A stretch of DNA of 11,100 bases from Pleurotus ostreatus/Saccharomyces cerevisiae fusant (taxonomy: Eukaryota; Opisthokonta): positions 1 through 11,100 of the forward strand of contig JAMQCK010001176.1 of the NCBI GenBank assembly GCA_024196135.1, written 5' to 3'. Below, one piece after another: positions 1 through 9,100 of this stretch. The notes under the pieces are model-generated. The model was not told the origin of the DNA, did no database searches, and worked only from the letters and a program-made list of their open reading frames with translations. Made by a program: the position numbers and the translations under genes. Every line of letters begins with the position of its first letter. The stretch's first letter is position 1.

Positions 1-76
1 GACTTTCCTTATTCCACTGTCTATCTAGTATATAAGGCTGTAGCCTAGTTATCAGTAGACAGACTCAATATCAACA
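1..76 (-). repeat. LTR-like segment at the left edge (possible start of the 3' LTR)
   Basis: The sequence turns AT-richer here. Its inner edge reads CAACA on the plus strand (72-76), that is TGTTG on the minus strand, a common LTR terminus. It contains nested inverted repeats: CTGTCTA (17-23) with TAGACAG (56-62), and AGGCT (35-39) with AGCCT (42-46). TATATAAG at 29-36 on the plus strand resembles a TATA box. Either this is the beginning of this element's 3' LTR, or it is the end of another element's LTR in plus orientation, because the TATA is better on that strand. The other copy is not visible, so this is weak. Confidence 0.3.
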
Positions 77-310
77 TGGATAAGCCCTCCTGTTGAGATC
101 TGAGGTCCATCCTCTTCTTTCCTAGCCGACCCTGCACCTCTCCTTGATCCCTCTTGCTTCCTCCTTGCCTTTTATCTGTTTCCTAATCCTTTCCTCATCT
201 TTCCTTCTCTTCCCTCCTCTTTCCTGCGATGTTCTGGGCGCGCATGAATAGCTAATCCGATCCGGGGTAAAGGGGATCGATCTTGGCCTCAACAGCTAGG
301 CTGCACGGTC
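77..310 (-). other. Untranslated tail after the accessory ORF
   Basis: No gene is visible between the TAG of the accessory ORF and the left LTR-like segment. The stretch is dominated by a purine-rich minus strand that contains the candidate polypurine tract. I see no AATAAA polyadenylation signal on the minus strand. Part of it may already be 3' LTR, depending on which purine run primes plus-strand synthesis. Confidence 0.4.
198..225 (-). other. Candidate polypurine tract (plus-strand primer)
   Basis: This is an uninterrupted 28-nt purine run on the minus strand, starting 85 nt after the accessory ORF's stop. It is where an LTR element should carry its polypurine tract, and it is directly followed (197-196) by TG, the usual first bases of an LTR. 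The whole stretch 110-232 is strongly purine-biased on this strand. Two other boundaries are possible: a shorter purine run at 123-110 followed by TG at 109, or an LTR starting at 76. Confidence 0.45.
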
Positions 311-2890
311 CTAACAGTCCGTCCATTCGCCCGTCCCGAGGTTCCAGTTCTTGTGCTCGAACACATGGGTCGGCGGGAACATCGTGCGCTCGACCGGTTG
401 AGCTTCAGCGGGGTTCAGAACCGTCCCCAGCGCGAAGCCCTTCTCCGCGATGCCGAGCTCGTCGTGCACCACCTGGAACACCTCGTCCGAGTCCGGGAGG
501 AAGCCTGAGTTGCGCGTGAAGATCCGGGCCTCCAGGCTGACGCCTGCGCCTCCTTCCAGCAGCAGCTTACTCTTCGCGTAGTGGCGAGTGAGGAATCCGA
601 TAGTGCCCCCTTCCTGAATGAACGCGCCGAAGTGAGTCTTCGCCCAGAAGGGGCCCTTCATGCTGCCTTCCCAAGCTCGGAAGAGGGACGCTCCCGTCAG
701 ACCCTGCAGTGGGTGGTACTCGTGCTCCGATGGTGGTTCCTGTTGAAGTCCTAGAGGCGCAGCCGGAATGGGGTCCCTGGGCATGTACAGCACGAAGCGG
801 ATGCCGCGTTCGATGAGGTAGTTGAGCACGCGGGCTGGCGAGTCCAAGGATCGTACGAAGAAGGCGTACAGCATCAGCCGAAGGGCGTCGACGTATTCCA
901 GCAGGTGGATGAATCCTCTCTCCACGAGCTCCGTGTCCCAGGCCAGACGAGGAGCTCTCTGATCGCTCGACCGCCGCTTGTGGGGCTCAGCGATGACCGA
1001 GTACATGAACTCCAGCTGGTCGATAAAGTCCTTGAGCACGTCCTCGAAGTCCTCGTCCCCAGGGCGGAAGATCTCCTCCGACACGAGCGTGGGGTCGGCG
1101 AGCCGCGACGGCCCCCTCGACGGGGACGCGCTTCGCCGAGAGGCGGTGGCGAGGATGCGGCTAGACGCGGAAGAGCTAGCGCCTCTCGAGGAGTCGCGGC
1201 GTGAGTAGCTGTCGCGTTCGCGTCTCGCCCTGCCAGCGTGTGAGGGGGCACCTTGGTTGCTCCTCCAGTCGGGGATGAGCATCCTCTTGAGGAGCTCGGG
1301 CATGTCGTTCAGGTTCGCGGGACGAGGGGGATGAGGGCCATGTTCCTCCTCGTCATACCCCCGGCTGCTCACAGACTCTTGATAGCCTATCGCCTGTTGC
1401 GTCTCCCTCACGCTCTCCTGAGTCCGCCGCAACTTCTCCCTGTGCTCCTCCAGCTCGTACTCGTAGTACTCGCGCAGGTCGGCCGGCCGCTCCTTCCCGT
1501 CCGTGATGGCGTCCTGTATGACCTTGGCTTCGAACGCTGCCACGAAGTCGAAGGGATGCTCGTGCAGCAGAGGGTCCTGGAGGCGGGTGCCGTCCGGCAT
1601 GTACGCTTCCCCCGCGTCCGGCGCAAACGAGACCTTGAACAGTTCGCGCAGGACGAGAATGTCGTTCGTGAACCATCGAGTGGGCTCGTCGAACGACCGC
1701 CCCGGGAAGCGGGAGTCTTCCTCAAAGCCCAGCACGCCATAGTCGACCGTGTAGCTCTCCTCGCCCGGCTGGCCTCTCCATGGTTCGCGCGGGGCCCAGC
1801 GCATGATCGCCAGCTTGGGGGGAGTCGTGTTGGGGAGAAGGGCCGTCTCATATCGGCGAAGCAACCGGGATATCTGAGTTTTGTCCCACAGCGGGAAAGG
1901 TCGATAACCCTGGAAGGCCTCCATGACGTACGCGTTGCCGGCCTCGAACTCTCGCATAGGCGTATTGATGAGAAGCGAACAAGCAGTATGGTCCTGGAAG
2001 AAATTGTCGTACTCGAAAATCGCCGAACGCCCCGTCGACCTGAAGTGGGATCGCACGCGGCTGTAAAACTCCTCGTCGTCCTCTATGCTCTGCCGCATCT
2101 CCCAATACTCCGTGAGGACGTCCGGGTGCGCGCGCAAGAACCGCTTGTCGTGGTGCAGCGCCTCCGACCATAAGTAGTAGATCGGCACCCCGTGGTCCAG
2201 CCAGAACTCGAAGTTGGCGAGGCCGTAGTCAAGCGACAGGTTCAGGAAGCCTCCCTTCTTCTCTCTCTCTCGGAAGGCGCAGTTGCGCACCAGCTCCACC
2301 TGCCACTCCTCCAACGCCAGCTCCCAGCCCTTGAAGGTCAGCGTGAACCACGAGACGAAGGCTACGCTGTCGAGGGCCGCTCTCTGGAAGGTCTCGACGC
2401 GCGTGAGAACGTGGTGCGGCCGTCCGTCGCGGGGGAGCTTATCGATCTCGCACTTGACGGGGCGCACGGGCTCGCCGTGGTGAATGAAGAAGAGGGGAGG
2501 TGCCGACGATCGCAGAGATTCCACTATCCCTTCGAAGGCTCCCGCGCAATACGAGAGTCGCTGGACGTGGTCGGGGTCGAGGTGGCACCCCTCTCGATCG
2601 TAGACTAGGTTCGCGAGCTCGAACTTGAAGAACAAGAAGGCCAGGGGGTCGTCGGGAGAGTAGGGACCCGTCGGTCCGTACACTCGGTAAGTGTAGGGGG
2701 CGCGAATCCAGCGAGGGCCCGGTCCGAGGTCCTCCCTTGCTTCCGGCATGTCGAGTCGAAGGCGTCGAGGTCCTTGAGCCAAGGCGGTGCGATTGCCCCC
2801 CAAGATCACCCAGAGTTCGCCTCGCGTGAGTCGAACGATCTGCGGGCGAGGGAGGTTCCTCGAGTCATGGTGTAAAAGGAAAAAGCTCAT
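311..2890 (-). CDS. Uncharacterised accessory protein in the env position of the retrotransposon, 859 aa
   Basis: I do not recognise this protein family. It is a complete ORF ending in TAG, in the same orientation and frame as gag-pol. The start at 2890 is chosen because A lies at -3, the preceding 246 nt lack any ATG, and the translation before it is Ser/Pro/His-rich and looks like untranslated sequence. An in-frame ATG at 3139 (A at -3, G at +4) would add 83 residues and cannot be excluded. Visible features: a mixed alpha/beta-looking N-terminal half rich in Trp, Phe and Tyr; FEFWLDHGVPIYYLW at 227-241; a charged, probably coiled-coil segment at about 468-507; a disordered Ser/Arg-rich basic stretch at about 551-596; and a C-terminal domain with LNYLIERGIRFVLYM at about 689-703 that echoes the earlier motif. 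I see no signal peptide, transmembrane helix, cysteine-rich ectodomain or furin-like site, so a classical envelope protein is unlikely. A chance ORF is unlikely given 859 codons and a composition unlike the alternative frames. Confidence 0.8.
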   Translation of the reverse strand: MSFFLLHHDSRNLPRPQIVRLTRGELWVILGGNRTALAQGPRRLRLDMPEAREDLGPGPRWIRAPYTYRVYGPTGPYSPDDPLAFLFFKFELANLVYDREGCHLDPDHVQRLSYCAGAFEGIVESLRSSAPPLFFIHHGEPVRPVKCEIDKLPRDGRPHHVLTRVETFQRAALDSVAFVSWFTLTFKGWELALEEWQVELVRNCAFREREKKGGFLNLSLDYGLANFEFWLDHGVPIYYLWSEALHHDKRFLRAHPDVLTEYWEMRQSIEDDEEFYSRVRSHFRSTGRSAIFEYDNFFQDHTACSLLINTPMREFEAGNAYVMEAFQGYRPFPLWDKTQISRLLRRYETALLPNTTPPKLAIMRWAPREPWRGQPGEESYTVDYGVLGFEEDSRFPGRSFDEPTRWFTNDILVLRELFKVSFAPDAGEAYMPDGTRLQDPLLHEHPFDFVAAFEAKVIQDAITDGKERPADLREYYEYELEEHREKLRRTQESVRETQQAIGYQESVSSRGYDEEEHGPHPPRPANLNDMPELLKRMLIPDWRSNQGAPSHAGRARRERDSYSRRDSSRGASSSASSRILATASRRSASPSRGPSRLADPTLVSEEIFRPGDEDFEDVLKDFIDQLEFMYSVIAEPHKRRSSDQRAPRLAWDTELVERGFIHLLEYVDALRLMLYAFFVRSLDSPARVLNYLIERGIRFVLYMPRDPIPAAPLGLQQEPPSEHEYHPLQGLTGASLFRAWEGSMKGPFWAKTHFGAFIQEGGTIGFLTRHYAKSKLLLEGGAGVSLEARIFTRNSGFLPDSDEVFQVVHDELGIAEKGFALGTVLNPAEAQPVERTMFPPTHVFEHKNWNLGTGEWTDC

Positions 2891-3136
2891 ATTAGATAAC
2901 CCGCTCGCAGCCGAATGCGTGCAACAAGCGGGACTCGAGGAGGGCAGAGGCCGAATGCGTGCAACGCTCTCCACGAGTGAACGAAGGATAGGGAAACAAG
3001 AGTTCGATGCTGAGGGAAAAGAGGACGGAGTGGGGGCGTCGTATGTGCTGTGAGGTGAGCGTATGAAACAAGAGGGGCGGTGAAGGGGTCGGTCGGCCTC
3101 TAGCGTCGCGACTACCCTTCCCCTTATCAGATCGGC
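2891..3136 (-). promoter_or_regulatory. ATG-free leader or internal promoter region of the accessory ORF
   Basis: The 246 nt before the ATG at 2890 contain no ATG on the minus strand (about three expected). They include pyrimidine-rich stretches ending in CAG (3012-3010 and 3050-3048), which could serve as 3' splice sites, and the CACGCATTCGG pair. The stretch is open in the frame of the ORF, but its translation is low in complexity. It looks more like a 5' UTR or promoter than coding sequence. Whether transcription starts here or a spliced RNA is joined here cannot be told from sequence. Confidence 0.45.
2911..2964 (-). repeat. Motif pair CACGCATTCGG just upstream of the accessory ORF
   Basis: Two minus-strand copies of TTGCACGCATTCGG lie at 2964-2951 and 2924-2911, 40 nt apart. 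The nearer copy ends about 20 nt before the ATG at 2890. The farther copy matches the gag-leader copy over 17 nt. In both leaders the motif comes as a same-direction pair, which suggests a shared cis-acting function for the two ORFs. Confidence 0.7.
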
Positions 3137-3182
3137 CATCGTCGGGTCATAAGGCCTTCCCGGCGTGGCGACTTCCCCTTAT
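3095..3182 (-). repeat. Imperfect direct repeat spanning the pol stop codon
   Basis: Segments 3095-3127 and 3153-3182 (plus strand) align as an imperfect direct repeat. They share GGCCT, then GCGT, one mismatch, GCGACT, and end in the identical CTTCCCCTTAT (3117-3127 and 3172-3182), with a small indel between them. The second copy includes the pol TAA (3181-3179). In the other copy the same bases are read in a different frame, so no stop arises. It looks like a local duplication at the gag-pol/ORF2 junction. Confidence 0.6.
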
Positions 3183-6100
3183 GGTAGGTTATTGTTCTTT
3201 TTATAGCTCCGCAGGTACTCGTCCGCGTTGCGGAGGTCCGACTCCGTCTGCCAGGTGTCGTAGAAGGGACCGTAGCCGACCCAACGCACCTTGTACACCC
3301 TCTTCTTCTTCCTCTTGTCCCACTTGTGTCCCACGATTTTCTCCACTTCGTACTCCTCGCTCTGCATCTCGTCTCCCCTTGTCTCCGGTAGCGTAGCCCG
3401 TTCGACCTGGTCCCCTACCGAGCTTTCGCGGTACTTCTTCAAGTGCGCTATGTTGAAGACAGGAAACCCGGGATACTTCTCGCCCATGTGCAGGCGATAG
3501 GTGTTAGGGCTGACCCGCTGGGCGACTTCGAACGGTCCTATCCACCGCTGCTTCAACTTGGGCTTCTTCTCGGCCTCGACCCATTCCAGCGAGTGGGAAT
3601 TGACTAGCACTCGTTCTCCCGCTTTGAAGTACGGCGCGGGTCGCCTGCCCTTGTTGTAGCTCTTCGCTTGCTCGTCCTGCGCGGCGGCTATCGCGTCCCT
3701 CGCTGCTTGTCGCGCTCTGTCGAGCATTTCCATGACTTCCTCCGCCTCTTTGTCCAGAGTCTGCTCGCCCCTCGCCTTCGCTTCGTACGCCGCGTCCATG
3801 GGCGACCTCGGGATCTTGCCGTAAAGCAGCTTGAAAGGGGCTTCGCCCGTCGACTTGTGGACGCTCGCATTATAGGCGAACTCGAGGAGATGCAGGATGG
3901 CCGCCCACTGAGTCGTGTCGGCCGCGACGTAGGCCCGTAGCATGGTCTCTAGTTGGCGATTGAGAACCTCGGTCTGCCCGTCGTGTTGCGGATGGTGCGC
4001 CGACGACAACATCATCTTCGTTCTCAGCTGCTTGGCGAGCTCTCTCCAGAAGTCCGACGTCCATCGCTTGTCCCTGTCCGCGATAATGCTGTTGGGTAGT
4101 CCGAACCTGGCTACAACATTCCTCGCGAACAGGTCCGCCGTGACTTTTCGATCTAAGCCTGGCGGTGCCGGAATAAATTGGGCGTGCTTCGTGAGTCGGT
4201 CCACTGCGACGAGAATGGCGGTAAATCCATAGGAAGGGGGTAGTCCGACTATGAAGTCCATGGACACCGAGTCGTACGGCGAGAGCGGGATTGGATTCGG
4301 AATGAGGGTGCCATATTTTGTGAAGTTGTCGTATTTCACCTTCTGACAGACGTCGCAAGACTGGCAGAACTTCTCGACTGCTGGTCCCATCCACTTCCAG
4401 TAGAACTTCCTTCTGAGCTTTGCGTAGACCTTCGCGGCTCCGCCGTGCGCGCTCTCCATGGGTTCCTCGTGAGCGATCTTGAGAATTTTCGGCACTAGCT
4501 TGTCCGGTACGCACAGTCGGGGGTGGTAGTCTGCGTCTAAGAAGAAAAGGAGCCCGTCATCCGTTCGATGGTATCTTCTTCCCGGGGTCCACTCGTCGCT
4601 GGAGTTCGCGTCTCGCCATCTGGTTGCCCAGTACTGTTCTGCTTGGTACGCTCTCACGAATTCCTCCTTCTCGCTCTCGTCCATGTGCAGCAATATCGCG
4701 GGTAGCCGGCTGTAGACTCCTTCGTAGCCTGGTCCCGGCGTGAAGTCGTCGTCTCCGTAGTCTGTCTCGTCCGTGGATTCCTTTGGCGGGTCTGGTTCGG
4801 CGGCTGGCTCGCGTGATGTGTCCTGCTCCTGTGCGTCGTGTTCCTCCGTGCTGTCCGCCCCCCCGCGAGCTTGTCGTCGAGCCTGGGATCTGGTCGTCGC
4901 GAAGGCTACCGGCGGTTCTTCCAGACAGTCGGTCAAGAATGCGGCCGCGAAAGCTCGTCTTGCTGGCTCCCGACGCATCGCCTCTTCGTGCATCAAGGCT
5001 GCCGCTTCGTCTGTCGAAAGGGAGGGCCCTCGGTCCAGAACGGGCGATACGTGAGCTGGCGGGTCTCTCGGTATCCTGCTCAACGGGTCCACGTTCGAAT
5101 GCACGCGTCCCGGGCGATGAATGATCTCGAGTCCCGGCCTATACGCCGCGAATACCGCCCCCCACGTCGCGAGCCTCCGGTTGCTGTTCTCGTACGTGCG
5201 CGCCCATTGCAGCGCGCTGTGGTCGGTCACTAGTAGGATGGTTCCTCCCTCGATGTACGGTTGGAATTTGACCAGGCCTTCCTTCGCTGCTAAAGCTTCG
5301 CGTTCCGTTGTGCTGTACCTTTCCTCCGCGCCCTTGAAAGTCCTTGACCAGTACGCTATCACCCTTTCCACAAAGACTTCCGTGTCCTCGAAGTCGGGCG
5401 CCCATGCCTTCGCATACTTCGCGTCGTCGACCTTCTCCGAAAGCTTGGTGACTAGGCGAGGGGGCGGAGATCCCGCTGCGTGCGCTTTCTTCAGCCTGTC
5501 GTAGAGTTTCGTGCCCGCCAGATCTCTGATCTTGATGGCCTGTACCTGCTGAAGCGCGCAACCCAAGGCTCGGTCTGACGCGTCCGTATAAAGGCGGTAC
5601 GGCTTGCCGTCCTGTGGATGTCCTAGGACGGGGGCGCGCTGCAGGGCTGTCTTCGCCTGGAGGAAGGCGTACTCCTCCTCCGGTCCCCAGTCCCATGCGA
5701 CACCCTTCCTCAGCAGTCGGTGGAGCGGGGAGCAGACGTCTGCATAGTAAGGAATAAAGGAGCTGAAATATACCGTCATCCCCAGAAACGTCTGCAGCTC
5801 CGATAACTTGGTGGGCTGCGCCAGCTCGAGGACCGCCTTCACCTTCTCCTGGTGCGTCGATAAGCCTAGGCGAGAGACTTTGTGCCCTAGGAGGATGATG
5901 GAGTCGTAGAACAAGTGGCACTTGGTGGGAGAGAGCGTCAGCCCCGCTCGCTCGACCGCTCCTAACACCTGATCCAGGTGCTCGATATGCTCCTCGAAGG
6001 ACCGCGAATATACCACGATGTCGTCTATATAGACCAGGGCGAATATCCACAAGTAAGGCGCCAGGACCGACTGCATAACTCGTTGAAAGATCGACGGCCC

Positions 6101-9100
6101 ATTCCTCAGCCCGAAAGGCATACGTCGGAACTGGAACAGACCGCGGTGAGTGCGGAAGGCGGTCTTCTCAACATCTGCCGGGTCCATTTCGAGCTGGGTA
6201 AAACCTGATAAGGCGTCCAGTGAGGATAGTACTTGCGAGCCCGACAACGAAGCTAGGATATCGGATTGGCGAGGTATAGGGAACTCGTCCGGGATGGTGA
6301 CCGAGTTGAGTCGTCGGTAGTCCACGCAGAATCGCGCCTTGCCGTTTCGGTACGCAATGACCACGGGCGCCCCCCAAGGGCTACGCGACGCCTCGATAAC
6401 GCCTTGCTCGAACCACTTATCGATCTGCTCGTCTATAACTGCTCGCTTCGCCGGGGAGGCGCTGTGCATGGGTACCGAAATGGGGACTTGTCCTTCGTGC
6501 GTGCGGATAGTCGCCTTCGCGGGGTAGTTGCCCAATCTGCCGTCGAGCCCAAACGCTCTCTTGCGCTTCTCCAACATCTCCCAAGCGCGCTCCTTCAAGT
6601 GGTCGGGAAGCGCTCCCACGTCTAGTACCTCCCGAAACTGCTGACTCGAGATCTCGCTGGTGTCGGGCATCGCCGCCGTTTTGGGTCCATAGTCCTCGTC
6701 CTCGCTGACTTGCTCTTGCCTCCCGGGGTCCCTTCCTTCCGACCAGGCCGCGTACGAGTCCGCAGTAGGCATGCGGAACCTGACCTTGACCGGACGCGGG
6801 TTCCCCTTCCATTCCTCGTAGTGTTCTGCGTCTGGCATGAACCTCTCCTCCTTCGCTCGGGGCGGTGTCTTCCCTACTTGGCTTTGCAGCTCAACGAGGC
6901 TTGCGATGCGCGCGGCGTGCTCTTCCCAGCGGCTCTTCTCGTCTCGCGAGGTCGGCGAGTCGAAAAACTTGTCTGCCCGGTAAGCTCTTCCCACTACGTC
7001 CCCTTTCCTGACGATTCGTGGAGTATCAGACGGGTTCGCGATGGGGACGTAGGGGTCGTCGGTCGAGAGGATGGTGTTGGGGACGGCCAGGAGCTGGTCG
7101 GCGGTTCCCGCCAGTATGAGTTTCTCCACGACCCACTCCTCGTCTTTGCTGAACGGCCCTTCTACCCGAATCTTGACGCAGGTATGAGGGGGTAGTCGGA
7201 CGTCCTGGTCCGCCCGAACTAGCGAATCCGCGATGCGCGCCTTTTCCTTCTGTTGCCGCCTGTGCTGCCGAATGCGCTTGAAGTGGCCCTTCCGCGCGAA
7301 GCTGGCGTCCGGTATTATGCCGACGTAGGACTTGGATACTCGGTCGTAATCCTTCGTGCGCTGCACGCCCACCGCCGTGACCGGATGCTCGGCAGCCCCT
7401 GCGAACGTGATCTCCGTTCTCTCGCCCTCTGCGCCGATAGCTCGCGACACCGACACGCCGAATGCCTGCTGGAAGTCCTCTCCGAGCAGCACGTCGACCG
7501 TCATCCCGTCCACGACGTACACGTCCCAGTCCATTTCTATAGGAGTGCCGTCGTCCGCCTCGATAGAGATTTCCATCCGCGTCGTCCCTCTAATAGGCGT
7601 GTCCTTGGAGGTGAGTTGCTGAAGTTGCATAGGCTCCCCTTGGGTGATCCTTCGAGGGTGAGCTGAGCTGTCGTAGTATCGCCCGCTCACCAAGGTAAGA
7701 TTCGCTCCGGAGTCGAGGCGCAAGTCCGTCACCGGGTCGTCTTTTGAGCCAATCCTCCCTCTCACGTTGAGGACAGAGACGTCCAGCCTCTGGCCTCTTG
7801 CCGCTCGCTTCCGGGGTCGCAGTCTAATCATCGGCGGGTCGTAGGGCTTCAGCGCGCGCAGTTCTTCGTTGATCTCTCCCTCGCTTTCTTCCACTCGGTT
7901 GATCTCCGCGCGCATTCCGCGCCCCTCCAGCTTCCCCTCTTCCTCCGCCTCCGCGTAGATGTACTCCAGGTCGTACAAGGAATCAGCAGGCAGGCATTCT
8001 CCGCAGTGCCAATACTCCTCCGCGATCTCCTCCACGCGCTCGAAGAACGCTGGCGTCGACGCGATAAATACTTCTCTCCTCGTGACCTCGCCCTCCTCTT
8101 TGCGCTCCTCTCCCCCTTCTTCGTGCTCGTAGGACTTACACTCTGCTTCCCTCTCCCCCGGGAAGGTATGAGTCGCCTCGTCAAAACCCTGCTCCACTAT
8201 GAGTGTGTACGCTGAGTCGTACGCAGCTTGTCCAGCCGCGTCCAACTCGACGCTGAAGCTCTCCTTAGAGCGTCGCTCCTGGTACTCGTCCCAATGGGGG
8301 CAATCCTTGTTCCAGTGGAACGGGCTCCCGCACGCGAAGCAAGGTCCCGGGGGTGGCTTCTTGCCCTTGGAGCGAACGTGGTTAGCCGGAGGGAACATAG
8401 GAGAGGGCGTGCGTTTATTAATCTGACTCCGCGCGACTGAGTAGGCGGTGGCGACGAAGTCCAGGTTACCGCCCCCGCTAGCAGGATTTCCCCGTTCGGC
8501 CTCGTCGTCCTCCGAGCCTTCGATGGGCTCGAGCTCGGCCTCCATCGCTTGCGAGGTGCGGGGGGCCCCGGAGGCGCTAGATCTCCAGCTGGTCCTTCCT
8601 GCGGCCCTCTCGTCGCCCGCCTCCGTGGCCTTGTTGCGTTTGTACGTGTCCACTAAGTCGTCCGCGAACTCGTTGATGCGCGCGGCTAGGTCGTCCGTGC
8701 TCTTGACCGTCGCGAAGGTGATCGTTAGCTTCCAACCCTTCGGCGCGGCGCTCATGAGCAATCTCGCCTCCGCGACCGTATTCTCGGGAGCGTAGCCCAG
8801 AATGCGACACAACTGAATGCGTCGGTAGATCCATTCGGTGGGGGACTCGCGAGGGTTCTTATGGTCGCGAAACCTCTGCATGCGGAACTGCGTGTCGAGG
8901 TCCTCTACCCAGGCCTCTCCGAGGTAATGCTTCTTAATGGTATCGATGTAGTTCCTGTAGCTCAGTCTCATGAAATCTCGACGCTCCTCGCTCTGGGTGA
9001 GGTACCACTGGTGGATCTCCGAGAACGGCGTCAGACGCGTCCATAGCCATTCTCCCAAGGCACGAGGAAGGTGACCTCCATTCCGCGCAAGCTCTACAAT

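Noticed and set aside
1..310. Direct LTR repeat between the left and right ends of the window
   Set aside because: By-eye comparison of 1-310 with 10418-11100 found no matching stretch, so LTR pairing cannot be claimed from this window.
1253..2173. A 306-codon plus-strand ORF opposite the accessory ORF
   Set aside because: It is antisense to a better ORF in GC-rich DNA where long antisense frames are common. Its product is a low-complexity Arg/Val/Leu-rich sequence with no motif.
311..2890. Accessory ORF as a retroviral-type envelope protein
   Set aside because: No signal peptide, transmembrane helix, cysteine pattern, fusion peptide or furin-like site is visible; only its position is env-like.
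5139..6050. A 303-codon minus-strand ORF overlapping the RT/RNase H region in another frame
   Set aside because: It overlaps conserved RT and RNase H coding sequence, and its translation is Arg/Gly/Pro-rich without motifs, so it is a shadow frame.
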